This document shows, piece after piece, positions 37,857 to 46,922 of a DNA stretch of 64,000 nt (the first letter of the stretch is position 1; each line of letters begins with the position of its first letter). Source of the DNA: Candidatus Symbiopectobacterium sp. NZEC151 (lineage in GTDB: Bacteria; Pseudomonadota; Gammaproteobacteria; Enterobacterales; Enterobacteriaceae); the NCBI RefSeq assembly GCF_025962655.1, contig NZ_JAGFPE010000001.1, positions 248,001-312,000 of the forward strand, given 5' to 3'. Position numbers and translations under genes: made by a program. The notes below the pieces were generated by a model. It was not told where the DNA came from, made no database searches, and was given only the letters and a program-made list of their open reading frames with translations.

Positions 37857-38852
37857 ATGAGATGTTATACCCGTTTCACCGGCGGTGTGCTTTTGCTCGC
37901 CGCGCTTTCTCTCTGTCTGCCAGCCACAACCCTCGCACAAAACAGTCAAAAAAATGCAACAAGTATCGACAGTTTGAGTAGTGCGCGGGCAAAATTCAAG
38001 ACCGAAATTATTGATACCAGTTTCCAGGGAGATGGTGAACCACAAACGCCACCTGCTGATATTTTTTCGCTGGTTCATTATCCCGCCAAAGATGGCCCCA
38101 TGGCTGCTTTTCTTACGCCCAATCCTAATGATGGAAAAAAACATCCGGCTGTAATTTGGTTGGTGGGCGGGTATGGTGGTATCGGTGATGATGATTTTTT
38201 CTGGGCAGAGCATCCCAAAGATAATGATCAGAGCGGAAGCGCATTCAGACATGCTGGCTTGGTTATGATGGTACCAAGCTTTCGTGGAGAAAATAATAAC
38301 CCAGGTCGCTATGAGATGTTTTATGGCGAAATTGATGATATAGCGTCTGCCAGAACGTATTTAGCCTCATTGCCGTATGTCGATCCAAACAGAATTTATT
38401 TGGCCGGGCACAGTACAGGCGGCACCCGTGTTTTGCTGGCGAGCGAAGCGCTGAGTGGTTTTAGAGCCGCGTTTTCTTTAGGAGGAATCCCCGATCTGAA
38501 AGCGCGTATTGAAGGCGGCCGCATGATGGTCGCTGTGCCATTTAACCAGAAAAATCCTGAAGAGTTCCGCCTCCGTTCACCCGGTATGTTCGTGACATCA
38601 ATAACATCGCCAACGTTTTACTTTGAGGGTGAAGAAAGTTACTGGCCGGAATTTAATCGTTTAAAAAATCAGGCAAAAGATAATAACATTCCTTTTCATG
38701 TCTATGAGATTGAGGGGGCTGACCATTTCAATATAATTAGCCCTGTGACAGAAATGATTGCACAGAAAATAGTGAAAGATACGGGTGAAAAGGTAAATAT
38801 TTCATTCAGTGCTGATGATATTAACCGAATAAAACGTGAGATTTCGCGTTGA
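37857..38852 (+). CDS. Secreted alpha/beta hydrolase (prolyl-oligopeptidase/dienelactone-hydrolase-like)
   Basis: This 331-residue protein has a cleavable signal peptide (cut after TTLAQ or ATTLA, about residue 28) and an alpha/beta-hydrolase core. The nucleophile elbow is GHSTGG, the oxyanion region is WLVGGYGGIG, and a likely catalytic His lies in EGADHFNI near residue 285. The fold predicts a serine esterase or peptidase in the periplasm or outside the cell. The substrate is unknown. It lies 640 bp after the T6SS operon, but nothing in the sequence marks it as an effector. Confidence 0.8.
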   Translation: MRCYTRFTGGVLLLAALSLCLPATTLAQNSQKNATSIDSLSSARAKFKTEIIDTSFQGDGEPQTPPADIFSLVHYPAKDGPMAAFLTPNPNDGKKHPAVIWLVGGYGGIGDDDFFWAEHPKDNDQSGSAFRHAGLVMMVPSFRGENNNPGRYEMFYGEIDDIASARTYLASLPYVDPNRIYLAGHSTGGTRVLLASEALSGFRAAFSLGGIPDLKARIEGGRMMVAVPFNQKNPEEFRLRSPGMFVTSITSPTFYFEGEESYWPEFNRLKNQAKDNNIPFHVYEIEGADHFNIISPVTEMIAQKIVKDTGEKVNISFSADDINRIKREISR

Positions 38853-39027
38853 TTGGGGGCTACGCGGGCTAGCACTACACTTTTTTTGCTGGTCTGACGG
38901 AGAACGGCAAGGAGTGCAGAACCGCATTCAAGTAAACATGCTGTGCGTGTCTTGGCGACCACGCTCAGCATTTACGTCGGGCATCATGGGGCGCTGCTTA
39001 CTCTGACTCGCAGGCTTGCTCTCGTCC

Positions 39028-39771
39028 TCAATGCCCGTTGATCCGTTCAAATACCTGGTCAAAGCGTCCTTCCCGTTCAGCCAGGCGCTGCAACCGGGCG
39101 CGTTCGACAACGATTTCTTCTGGCGTTGGCTTTTCGCAAAAGAGTGCCATTACCTCATCGATAAACGGCGTGAGCGGCAGATACCCTTCCCGGTCGGCCT
39201 GACCGGGCGTAAGTTCGGTCTGAACAGCGGGTGGAATCAGTTCGATGACTTCTATCTGCCCGGTAAGACGATGGCGTAAAGACTGGGTCAGGGAATGGAT
39301 AGCGGCCTTGGTTGCGCTATAGATTGCCGCGTCAGTGCGCGGCACAAATGCCAGACCGGATGAGACATTGACAATGACAGGGGCCTGTTGCTTCCGTAGA
39401 TGGTCAAGCAGGGCATTAGTGAGACGAACGGGTCCGAGTAAATTGGTAGTGATATGGGCCTCAGCATCAAACAAATCGCCGGTTGTACCGAGATCGTCGT
39501 AACGCATAATGCCTGCATTGTTGATCAGCACATTAAGAGCCGGATGCTCGTCCACCACCCGCTGTGCAAACGCGTTAATGGACTCGGGGTCATCGATATC
39601 AAGCTCAATCGCATATATATTTGCTCTTCCTGCGATCGTTTCTCTGAGGGACTGCAAGCGCCTGCCGCTGACAATGACGGTATTGCCTAGTTCGTGGAAA
39701 CGCAGGGCAAGTTCCCGGCCAATGCCCGAACCACCCCCGGTGATGAGTATGGTGTTATCTGTTGTTTTCAT
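39028..39771 (-). CDS. Short-chain dehydrogenase/reductase, DltE-like
   Basis: This is a 247-residue classical SDR. The cofactor-binding GGGSGIG lies at residues 12-18, NNAG near 85, and the catalytic Ser...Tyr-x-x-x-Lys (NVSSGLAF... YSATK) near 135-154. An Arg after the first strand (SGRR) suggests NADPH preference. It is divergent from an HxlR regulator across a region rich in inverted repeats, the common layout of an HxlR-controlled oxidoreductase. The substrate is unknown. Confidence 0.87.
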   Translation of the reverse strand: MKTTDNTILITGGGSGIGRELALRFHELGNTVIVSGRRLQSLRETIAGRANIYAIELDIDDPESINAFAQRVVDEHPALNVLINNAGIMRYDDLGTTGDLFDAEAHITTNLLGPVRLTNALLDHLRKQQAPVIVNVSSGLAFVPRTDAAIYSATKAAIHSLTQSLRHRLTGQIEVIELIPPAVQTELTPGQADREGYLPLTPFIDEVMALFCEKPTPEEIVVERARLQRLAEREGRFDQVFERINGH

Positions 39772-39842
39772 GCTGAAGTCTGCCTTCTGAGTTGGCGTAA
39801 GAATGGGTACGCTTCAGACAGTAAGTGTATTTACTTTTTTTA

Positions 39843-39881
39843 GGAAGTAGGCACCGAAAAGTACCCTACTTACCTTTCGGT
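39843..39881. promoter_or_regulatory. Overlapping inverted repeats, candidate HxlR operator 1
   Basis: GGAAGTAGGCACC (39843-39855) begins a cluster of symmetric sequences. AAGTAGG (39845-39851) pairs with CCTACTT (39865-39871), and ACCGAAA (39853-39859) pairs with TTTCGGT (39875-39881). It lies between the divergent SDR and HxlR genes. The same 13-mer recurs at the second SDR/HxlR pair (41516-41528), which supports a regulator-binding role. Confidence 0.55.
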
Positions 39882-40001
39882 TAGATTTGGGCACACCTCA
39901 GCGGCGAGCCGTTTCATTCTGGTAAGAAAATTCGATTTGCCGCATACTTTCTGAAACAAACAGCCCAAAAGGGCGATAACCCTCGAAAAGAGAGTAAAGG
40001 T

Positions 40002-40421
40002 ATGAGCGACAACACACTCGGTCATGAAGACGTGCAGAAAAAGCTCTCGCAGGCCGATAAACTGGACCCTCAGGTTGAAGCGCTGGTTAATGACGTCATC
40101 GCCAGGGTTGCAGACAAGTGGACCATGCTGATCCTCGAGGTACTGGCTGAACAGGGCAAACTGCGCTTTACACAACTGGCGAAACACGTGGCTGGGATCA
40201 GTCAGAAAATGCTCACGCAGACGCTGCGGGATATGGAACGGGAAGGGTTGGTTATTCGTACGGTTTATCCTGTCGTGCCGCCCAAAGTGGAGTACCAGTT
40301 GACGGATCTGGGTCTCAGTCTGGGGGCTGCATTTTGTGGCGTGTGGATGTGGGCTGAAGAAAACCTTGCAACGATCAAGCGTGCTCGCGCCACCTTTGAT
40401 CAGCGAAAAAATGGCGAATAA
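40002..40421 (+). CDS. HxlR-family winged-helix regulator (1)
   Basis: This 139-residue regulator has the HxlR core: VADKWTMLILEVLAEQGKLRFTQLAKHVAGISQKMLTQTLRDMEREGLVIRTVYPVVPPKVEYQLTDLG. Unlike many HxlR proteins it has no Cys just before the first helix of the core. It is divergent from the DltE-like SDR and probably controls that gene and itself. An extra N-terminal tail of about 25 residues precedes the domain. Confidence 0.88.
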   Translation: MSDNTLGHEDVQKKLSQADKLDPQVEALVNDVIARVADKWTMLILEVLAEQGKLRFTQLAKHVAGISQKMLTQTLRDMEREGLVIRTVYPVVPPKVEYQLTDLGLSLGAAFCGVWMWAEENLATIKRARATFDQRKNGE

Positions 40422-40716
40422 AACGCACTGCTCCGGCGATCCAGCGTAAAAATGCGGGTGGGAGACGGGTACATTCATGTATTGATTGGGCAACAAAGCT
40501 CAGTAGACACGAACATGGCATTTCTATTGATGTGAATTGCCACTGGTTTAACAGGCATCTCGGAGTCGCAGTGCTAACTAACAGTCAAATTTTACTTCTG
40601 CTCCTCGCATATCGCTGCCCCACTTAACTTCCAGGCAGGCACCTTCGTGCCAGAAGAGGACTGTGCGTCCTTTATATTTAATAAATGACACATAGTCCTA
40701 CGGGCATGTTACTCAG
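40422..40716. other. Intergenic region without a gene
   Basis: Nothing convincing is seen here. A short hairpin (GGCAC-CTTC-GTGCC, near 40635-40648) lacks a T-tract. The two flanking genes converge on this stretch. Confidence 0.5.
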
Positions 40717-41460
40717 CTAAAGATTACCAACCCCGCCATCAACCAGCAGTTCTGTGCCAACGACGAATGAAGATTCATCAGAAGCAAGAAAAACTGCCGC
40801 TTTAGCTAATTCATACGGCGTTCCTAAACGACCGATAGGTACCAGAGCTCGAATCTCTTCTCGAAGCTTATCTTCATTTGCTCCGCCACTCAGTTTGTTC
40901 AATGCTGGTGTTTCAGTAGGCCCCGGACTTAAGCCATTTACCCGAATTCCACGGGGGTGAAGCTCCGCAGAAAGTGTTCGAGCCAGAGAAAGAAGAGCGG
41001 CTTTACTTGCAGCGTAAGCACTACTTTGTGGAAGACCAATCCGCGCGCTCACTGAGCCACAAACAATGACGGAAGAGGGATTAGCAAGCATTGGAAGCAG
41101 CGCCCTAATGAGGAAAAAGGGGCCTTTAAGATTCGTATTCATCAAACGATCGTATGCTTGCTCATCCCAGTTCTCCAGCGGTTTGTGCGTTACATCGCCT
41201 GCATTTATATACAAAATATCAAGTCTCGGCCATTGTTCCTGTAACGCTGCGGCCAGGCTGATTTGTTGGGCGATATCTCCGGCATCGCTTAGAAAAGTGG
41301 TGATGTCTCCGTACTCTTTTTTTATCTCCAAAAGTTTTTGTTCGCTACGACCTGTGATTGCTACCTTTGCTCCCTCTGCCAGAAACTGGCGCGCAGTTTC
41401 TAAACCAATACCGCTGTTGCCACCCGTAATCAGTGCATATTTACCATCAAGTCTGCCCAT
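40717..41460 (-). CDS. Short-chain dehydrogenase/reductase, FabG-like
   Basis: This is a 247-residue classical SDR with GGNSGIG at residues 13-19, INAGD in place of NNAG near 86, catalytic Ser in CGSVSAR and YAASK near 150, and the C-terminal VGTELLVDGGVGNL typical of FabG-like enzymes. It is divergent from a second HxlR gene. Gene pairs of this kind often answer electrophile or quinone stress, but the substrate cannot be read here. Confidence 0.88.
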   Translation of the reverse strand: MGRLDGKYALITGGNSGIGLETARQFLAEGAKVAITGRSEQKLLEIKKEYGDITTFLSDAGDIAQQISLAAALQEQWPRLDILYINAGDVTHKPLENWDEQAYDRLMNTNLKGPFFLIRALLPMLANPSSVIVCGSVSARIGLPQSSAYAASKAALLSLARTLSAELHPRGIRVNGLSPGPTETPALNKLSGGANEDKLREEIRALVPIGRLGTPYELAKAAVFLASDESSFVVGTELLVDGGVGNL

Positions 41461-41501
41461 CGTTTCACCTCATGTTTTATTCGTGGCGTAATTATTTATC
41501 C

Positions 41502-41542
41502 TTTAGTATCCTTTGGGAAGTAGGCACCATTTGGATACTAAA
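41502..41542. promoter_or_regulatory. Inverted repeat with shared core, candidate HxlR operator 2
   Basis: TTTAGTATCC (41502-41511) and GGATACTAAA (41533-41542) are perfect 10-bp inverted arms, 21 bp apart. The core GGAAGTAGGCACC (41516-41528) is identical to the 13-mer in the other SDR/HxlR intergenic region. It lies between the divergent SDR and HxlR genes. Confidence 0.6.
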
Positions 41543-41581
41543 GAACCACATGGGATGCTTTGACGTGAGGCGGGAGATGCT

Positions 41582-41929
41582 ATGACACAAAATATTTTGC
41601 CCTTAACTGAGGCGGATGCAGGATGCCCGATGGTAAGTTTTGTGAGTCTGATTGCGGGGAAGTGGGCGATCCCAATCCTTTATCGTCTGATTTCATTAAA
41701 TAAGCCTGTTCGTTTCAGCGATTTGCTGCGGGCTGTAGAGCCAATCACTCAAAAAGAACTTACTCGCCAGCTACGGCAGTTTGAGGCCCGCGGGTTAGTC
41801 ACCAGAAAAGTGTTCGCTGAAGTTCCACCAAGAGTTGAGTACCAAATAACCGAGCTGGGGAAATCATTGCGTCCGACATTAGACTCATTGGCTGATTGGA
41901 TGAGGGCTAACGCGGCTGCGTTGAAATGA
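41582..41929 (+). CDS. HxlR-family winged-helix regulator (2)
   Basis: This is a 115-residue regulator with the standard HxlR layout: GCPMVSFVSLIAGKWAIPILYRL, FSDLLRAVEPITQKELTRQLRQFEARGLVTRKVFAEVPPRVEYQITELG. Cys15 sits at the position used as a redox or electrophile sensor in characterised relatives such as HypR. Control of the divergent FabG-like SDR is inferred. The start follows a GGCGGGAGATGCT sequence. Confidence 0.9.
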   Translation: MTQNILPLTEADAGCPMVSFVSLIAGKWAIPILYRLISLNKPVRFSDLLRAVEPITQKELTRQLRQFEARGLVTRKVFAEVPPRVEYQITELGKSLRPTLDSLADWMRANAAALK

Positions 41930-42152
41930 TTTGCCGCGGGCAATATTAATGGCCCTCAGCCATGAATATCATCATATCTGGTGTCTGCTTCTTGCTCTTA
42001 TCAGCCCTGGAATCCCGCTAACGGGCGGCGCAATGCCAGAAGTGGTCGTTGCTAACATCACACTATGTTAATTTATGGGAAGCAGGTCATGAGGTGTGCT
42101 GTTCACGCACTGGGCAGACTGACTAAACGTATAGCATGCGTGGGGGAAATTT

Positions 42153-42770
42153 ATGACAGATGATTTGATTGCACTCTCTGCTATTGGGATCGCAATCCTT
42201 TTTGGTGCAATGAGTCCAGGGGCCAGTTTCCTTCTCGTTGCCCGTACGGCCATGTCCAGTTCACGGCATGCGGCACTGTCCGTGGCAGCGGGTATGGGCC
42301 TTGGTGCGCTTATCTTTGCTGTTATCGCGTTAGCGGGCCTGCATGCTCTGCTGACGCTGATCCCATCGCTTTACACCGGTCTGAAAATTGCTGGCGGTTG
42401 TTATCTTTTATGGCTGGCGTTGAAAATGTTTCGTAGTCCCTCAAAGCCGCTTATCAACCCAACCGGTATAGGCGAAATGAGCGCGTTAAAAGCCTTTGCA
42501 ACAGGCATCATTACACAAATCAGTAACCCCCATACGGCTTTGGTATTTGCCAGTATTTTCTCCGCCGCGCTCACCACGAATATCCAACCCGCCATGTATA
42601 TCGTCTTGCCCGTAATGGCGTTTACTATTGATATGCTCTGGTATGCATTCGTCGCATTTTTATTATCAACTGACAGACCCCGTCAGGCGTACATTAAGTA
42701 CCGTAAGCTCATCGACAAATTAAGCGGGGGAATAATGGCCTGGCTGGGAGTGCGGTTGCTGTTAAAGTGA
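42153..42770 (+). CDS. LysE/RhtB-family amino-acid exporter
   Basis: This is a 205-residue inner-membrane exporter with about six hydrophobic helices and the family N-terminus GIAILFGAMSPGASFLLVARTAMSSSRHAALSVAAGMGLG. The conserved ISNPHTALVFASIF segment is present. A strong ribosome site (GGGGGA) precedes the ATG. Export of an amino acid or derivative is predicted; the substrate is unknown. No linked regulator is seen. Confidence 0.88.
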   Translation: MTDDLIALSAIGIAILFGAMSPGASFLLVARTAMSSSRHAALSVAAGMGLGALIFAVIALAGLHALLTLIPSLYTGLKIAGGCYLLWLALKMFRSPSKPLINPTGIGEMSALKAFATGIITQISNPHTALVFASIFSAALTTNIQPAMYIVLPVMAFTIDMLWYAFVAFLLSTDRPRQAYIKYRKLIDKLSGGIMAWLGVRLLLK

Positions 42771-42821
42771 TCTGAACGCGAGGTGCTGGAGATATCCGAG
42801 TCTGTTGAACTCTGCGTTTAT

Positions 42822-42843
42822 CAGGGCTGCAATACCAGCCCTG
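42822..42843 (+). terminator. Stem-loop downstream of the LysE-type gene
   Basis: CAGGGCTG-CAATAC-CAGCCCTG forms a perfect 8-bp stem about 50 bp after the exporter stop. No T-tract follows, so it may be a weak or factor-assisted terminator or an RNA-stabilising hairpin. Confidence 0.35.
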
Positions 42844-42923
42844 TGTGAGGCGTGGAAATTCATCACTGCATGCTAAATAAATCTGCACGACCATTAAGTA
42901 TCATATCCAAGCCTTAAATTACA

Positions 42924-43577
42924 TCAGACTGTGGAGACATACCAGAATAGCAAAACGGCTGAATTGGTCAGCATATGTGTCAATATTGGCATCAGCAGCC
43001 CTTTGCTGGTCAGGCGCGCGTAACATAGCAGCAATGATATTGTGATTAACTCAGTCAGCGTTACCGTGGATGTATATTGTGTATGCGCTGCGGCAAAGAG
43101 CAACGACACAAGAATACAACACGCCAGCCTATTGTTAGGCAACCACGTAAGAAGCCCTTGCAGCAAAAAACCTCGGAAAACGATCTCTTCAATGATAGGG
43201 CTGAAAAAGATCATCGCCAACACAACGCTCAGCCATCCTTGTTTCGAAAAATCAGCCATCTGCTGTACCCAACGCTCTTCACTGGGCATCATCATGCTTG
43301 TCAGCATCAAAATGAGCAGCACAACAAAGGCGAGTTTAAGCATCAAATGGGAGGAAAAAAGCCCGAGAGGCAGTAACCCATACCGTTTTGTATACCTAAA
43401 CCAGAATGGCACAATGATAATAAAAGCCAGAAATGAAAAAAAAGCTAACGAATAGGCAGGATTAATCGATACACCGCGATATAGCCAGACCCCGGTAAAG
43501 ATTGAAATACTGTACCAGAGTACGGGCAACCCGAAGCACCAAAGCGATTGTTCCAGACGATCTGTATGATGTGACAT
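42924..43577 (-). CDS. CPBP-family intramembrane glutamic protease (CAAX-protease/bacteriocin-processing type)
   Basis: This is a 217-residue membrane protein with several TM helices. Its motifs match the CPBP/Rce1 family: SPIIEEIVFRGFLLQ (EExxxR, about residues 127-141), LFAAAHTQ with the second-motif His, and a final His/Asn segment ILTHMLTNSAVL. Members cut or modify small peptides and proteins and are often linked to bacteriocin immunity. No bacteriocin gene is visible nearby. Confidence 0.85.
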   Translation of the reverse strand: MSHHTDRLEQSLWCFGLPVLWYSISIFTGVWLYRGVSINPAYSLAFFSFLAFIIIVPFWFRYTKRYGLLPLGLFSSHLMLKLAFVVLLILMLTSMMMPSEERWVQQMADFSKQGWLSVVLAMIFFSPIIEEIVFRGFLLQGLLTWLPNNRLACCILVSLLFAAAHTQYTSTVTLTELITISLLLCYARLTSKGLLMPILTHMLTNSAVLLFWYVSTV

Positions 43578-43768
43578 ATCTTCCCTGAGTTAATGTAACT
43601 ATCTCATCGTAAGTGAAATCTAATTTAGCAGTAACGAATATCACCTTCCTTCGACGCGCGCAAGGCATGGATTAATATGACGTAATTGAGTGAGGGGATC
43701 ATGACTATTCGCCCTCCTGTTCGTTAGAAAAAGACAATTATGGTATCTGGTTGGAAAGATGCCCCATT

Positions 43769-44081
43769 ATGAGCCAACAAGCGCCGCGCGATCTGTCGGA
43801 GTTGATGGACAGACTGGTGACGCTTTTGCTGGCGCGTTACATGGCCAGACAACAGACGATATCACTGGTAAACGACATGGTAGAGGTAGACGTAGAGGCT
43901 TTTTTCCGCGAACTGGCATACCGAGTGCCACAGCATGAGGAAGAATTGATGACCATAGTGCAGTGAACGCCTGGCTATACTGAAAATAGTTAACATCATG
44001 CGGCAGAATGACATGGATGATGCGTCTGTGATGAAAATGACAGGGCGGACAGCAGAGGAGTTGGCGCAACTGCATCAGTAA
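43769..44081 (+). pseudogene. 3' remnant of an Rpn-family (YhgA-like) recombination-promoting nuclease
   Basis: A 65-codon frame (43769-43966) reads RDLSELMDRLVTLLLARYMA, then SLVNDMVEVDVEAFFRELAYRVPQHEEELMTI, the C-terminal third of Rpn/YhgA nucleases. After a stop and a small deletion, the family's final segment MKMTGRTAEELAQLHQ appears at 43998-44081. The catalytic PD-(D/E)XK domain is absent. This is a decayed fragment, not a working gene. The family assignment comes from recalled family sequence and was not searched. Confidence 0.6.
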
Positions 44082-44431
44082 TCGCTGATCAAGCGAAAAC
44101 GTGTGCCGAGAACAGGGGCTATTGCTCTCAGCGCGTTACGTCATGTTATTCTTCTTCCCTTTAGAAAACTAAACTTACTACGTTCAAATTCTGCATTCCA
44201 TTGATCATCTTCACGTTAAAACGTTGTGGTATCAACAATAAAGGTGTCAACAAAATAGCGTGCTGTCGGTAGTTTCATTATTGAAAATTGAAATTTTATT
44301 GATGTGCAGGAATAGCTGATTTACCGGTGATGGCGCTGATGCATTTATAGCGAGTGTCTGTGTGCGGTATGTTTTAGCTGGCGAGGAAGGCTATCTGTGT
44401 TAGAGAAGGGGATCGGGGCAATCTACAGACC
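44082..44431. other. Intergenic scar region without a gene
   Basis: This stretch between the nuclease remnant and a short unlabelled frame contains no gene that can be supported. It lies in a zone of decayed mobile DNA. Confidence 0.45.
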
Positions 44432-44629
44432 ATGCAAATCGGACAGTTTTATCAGGGTAACGGGAGGCTTTACGTTGCGGGTCTTAAGATCGTTAAGAGC
44501 CATTTGGGGGTCACTCCATTATCGAACCAATCTGACCCCAAATCTGACCACCACATTCTGCCGATACAGTGGGAAAAACGCACACGCATCGGGAAGGATT
44601 CTTGCGTTATTTTCTTGGATATAAAGTAA
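44432..44629 (+). CDS. Short hypothetical reading frame ending at a terminator
   Basis: This 65-codon frame (MQIGQFYQGNGRLYVAGLKI...) was not recognised. It is noted because its stop lies 2 nt before a strong intrinsic terminator at 44632-44660. There is no clear ribosome site, and the zone is full of decayed mobile DNA. It may be a chance frame or a remnant of a larger gene. Confidence 0.2.
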   Translation: MQIGQFYQGNGRLYVAGLKIVKSHLGVTPLSNQSDPKSDHHILPIQWEKRTRIGKDSCVIFLDIK

Positions 44630-44631
44630 AG

Positions 44632-44660
44632 AGCAGACGCCCGAGGACATCTGCTTTTTT
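44632..44660 (+). terminator. Intrinsic terminator
   Basis: AGCAGA (44632-44637) and TCTGCT (44650-44655) form a 6-bp stem with a 12-nt loop and run into a T-tract (TTTTTT in total to 44660). This is a standard rho-independent terminator reading on the plus strand. Confidence 0.65.
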
Positions 44661-44883
44661 GAATTTGGCTCCTCTGACTGGGATCGCCTTTGCCAGTAAC
44701 TGGCTAATAAGTAAACTAAACCTTGTTCCTCATTCTGTCAAGACCACCAGAATGACCACCAAGGGTTGTGGGTTGCACAAACTGATTTAAGCGCTCTGCT
44801 TTAGGAGGTTATCGTTCTCTGCAGGGGAAAAGTAGTAAGAACGAGCATCAAAGAGTCTACTTAAATAACTGATCCTAATACAG

Positions 44884-45910
44884 CTACACTTTTGCCAGAC
44901 CATGTCGGCCATCCGGGAACAGGCTGGCTGTTTTCATAAAGTGGTGAACCTTTTTCAACAGTTGCCATATTGAGCGGCACTGATGGTTTGGGTAATGGTC
45001 TCATGCAGCGCCTGCCAGAGTCGTTCAATATGATTTATCCACGGCGAATAAACCGGTTGATAAATTACGATGAACTTCGGGTTGGCCTTCAGTCAGCGTT
45101 GTGTTTCATGGCTTTTATGAATGATGTAGTAATCCACGATTAGTGTGATGGTCTTATCCCGCCGGTGACTTTCTCTCAAGTGCTTCAACAGGCTGATAAA
45201 CACCTTCGAACTTTTACTGCTGCTGACGACATGGCAGACCCACACGGTGCCGCTATTTAGCGCACCTGCAAGATAGTATTTTTCATTCTGATCGGTGCTC
45301 ACCACCCGCTTTTGCTGGCCACGCAACTGCCAGTCAGCCCCGATTTTGGGGTCAGATAGATATCCACATAGTCTTCGTAAAAACAGGATTTTTTGCACAA
45401 CACCGGGCCAGTACCGTGCTTATCACTGCCATTTTCTCCACCCGATGCTGATCACTGATACGCAGTGTGGGTGCGGCTCTGCGCCAGACCAGTCCTGCCG
45501 CTGGTAACCAGTTGCGCCAGTAGAGGGATGCAGATAACAGCCGGTTATCTGGTTGATTTTACCACCAGGAACTCTGTACTTCTGTGTGATCTCTGATAAC
45601 CAAAGTCGCCGGGACTTCGTGCAACAAGTCGCTTCAGCAGGTTGTATATCTGTTCAAATAGCCAGCGTCGTCTTCTCCCTGCTGGCAGGGATTCAAGCCT
45701 GTCAAAGCTATAAAGTGTAAACCAGTTAATCCAGAGCTCGACGTAAGAACGGGCGCAGCAGGGCGCTCTGGCCACAACGCTGACGCGTTCACCCCGGTGC
45801 GACATCAGCATAGCGATAAGCCTGCGGGCGCGATTCTTATCGTGGGTATTGTGAATGGTTTTATGCATCAGGCATCGTTCACTACGGGGTATTGGTGCTA
45901 TAATCGGCAT
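44884..45910 (-). pseudogene. Degenerate IS630-family transposase
   Basis: Pieces of one transposase can be read across about 1030 bp. The N-terminal helix-turn-helix part (MPIIAPIPRSERCLMHKTIHNTHDKNRARRLIAMLMSHRG) is at 45545-45910. The middle (GLVWRRAAPTLRISDQHRVEKMA) is at about 45400-45500. The DDE core (DPKIGADWQLRGQQKRVVSTDQNEKYYLAGALNSG... TITLIVDYYIIHKS) is at 45093-45398, and the C-terminus ending HGLAKV and TAG is at 44884. At least two frameshifts and a TGG-to-TGA stop (near 45090) inactivate it. VDYY replaces the usual VDNY at the second catalytic Asp motif. Confidence 0.85.
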
Positions 45911-46225
45911 CGCTTAGTCAGGTTGGTGATAGGGTTGGTTTGCGATTGATCAGATCGAAACATCCGGGCTGAGTTCCCTCAAAGTGATCTGCTATTCGGA
46001 ACAGTTATTTAGCTAGCAGATGTGAATATTAGCCGAAATCACATAAAGGCATGCAGGTAAGGGAGACCTCTTGTCCACACCACGCTCGAAGCTGCAAAAG
46101 CCCTATGAGCACCAAGAGCCAGAAGTGAACGTTGCTAACCTTGTTTTATTCTAATCTAGGGCGAGACAAGTACATCACCTAACAATTCATCCGAAAGTTG
46201 GACTTTAGCTGAGATGGTGCCGCAC
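45911..46225. other. Intergenic stretch at the edge of the acquired region
   Basis: No gene can be supported. This interval joins the IS630 remnant to the first gene of the AT-rich island and may contain an old insertion boundary. No tRNA, integrase or clear attachment repeat is visible. The sequence CCTAACAATTC near 46177 looks faintly like an integron cassette end, but no partner site was found. Confidence 0.4.
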
Positions 46226-46846
46226 ATGGAAAACAAGAATATTGAATGGGGCAAGGAAATCGTCCAGGTAGGTAGTGACGTTGCTGGACTAGCTAAAGAT
46301 GTTGGCATTCCCGGAGTCGGATTAGTAGCTAGATTCATCCAGCACTTCTACGATACACAACTCCAGAAGCGATTCGAGAAATTTATATCAGATGCGGAGA
46401 TTGATGAGGAGCTACTTTCTAAGATTTCCAAGAGTGAAACATATTCAAACTGCTTCTACGGTATCTTGGAGACCGTGCGCCAAACCCACTCAAGGATCGG
46501 TCTTATTGCGCTGGCGCTCATCTACAAGGAGCGATGGAATGACGAGACATATCTGATCGCTGCAATGCAAGCATTCTCACAAGTTAGCGATGCAACAATC
46601 GATGCTTTTATCTCTCTATACGAATCAATCCCAGAAGATGATAACCACTTGATCCTCAAAATCCAAAATGGTGATGAGGGGCACTTCCACAATTTCTACA
46701 ACGAAGCGGTAGAGCTGATTCGTCGGAATTTTTTTGTTATGAGCTCTGGGGCTAGTATGTACGCTAATGGCCCGGTGCAAGGAATGAAATGGGACCACAC
46801 TGATTCGTACTACGCCTACTGCAAGTCGGCAAAAATTCTTGTTTAA
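46226..46846 (+). CDS. Hypothetical protein upstream of an HNH nuclease
   Basis: This 206-residue protein was not recognised. The N-terminal third contains a glycine-rich hydrophobic segment (VGSDVAGLAKDVGIPGVGLVARFIQHFY) that could be a membrane-inserting or amphipathic helix. The rest is acidic and helical (FISDAEIDEELLSKISKSE; LIALALIYKERW; LYESIPEDDNHLI). ATG 46226 or 46214 could serve. It is read in the same direction as the HNH gene 76 bp downstream, so the two may form one unit in this defence-rich island. No function is claimed. Confidence 0.6.
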   Translation: MENKNIEWGKEIVQVGSDVAGLAKDVGIPGVGLVARFIQHFYDTQLQKRFEKFISDAEIDEELLSKISKSETYSNCFYGILETVRQTHSRIGLIALALIYKERWNDETYLIAAMQAFSQVSDATIDAFISLYESIPEDDNHLILKIQNGDEGHFHNFYNEAVELIRRNFFVMSSGASMYANGPVQGMKWDHTDSYYAYCKSAKILV

Positions 46847-46922
46847 GAATTAATTTTAGCTGATGCAGCTTCTTATCGTATTTAAATTTAGTCATTAATG
46901 CTGAGAAAAATTGGAGAAATCA

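Noticed and set aside
40635-40648. Hairpin GGCAC-CTTC-GTGCC as a terminator
   Set aside because: The stem is only 5 bp and no T-tract follows on either strand.
46170-46213. Integron attC-like sequence (CCTAACAATTC...)
   Set aside because: No matching second core site or paired arm was found after the downstream genes, and no integrase is present.
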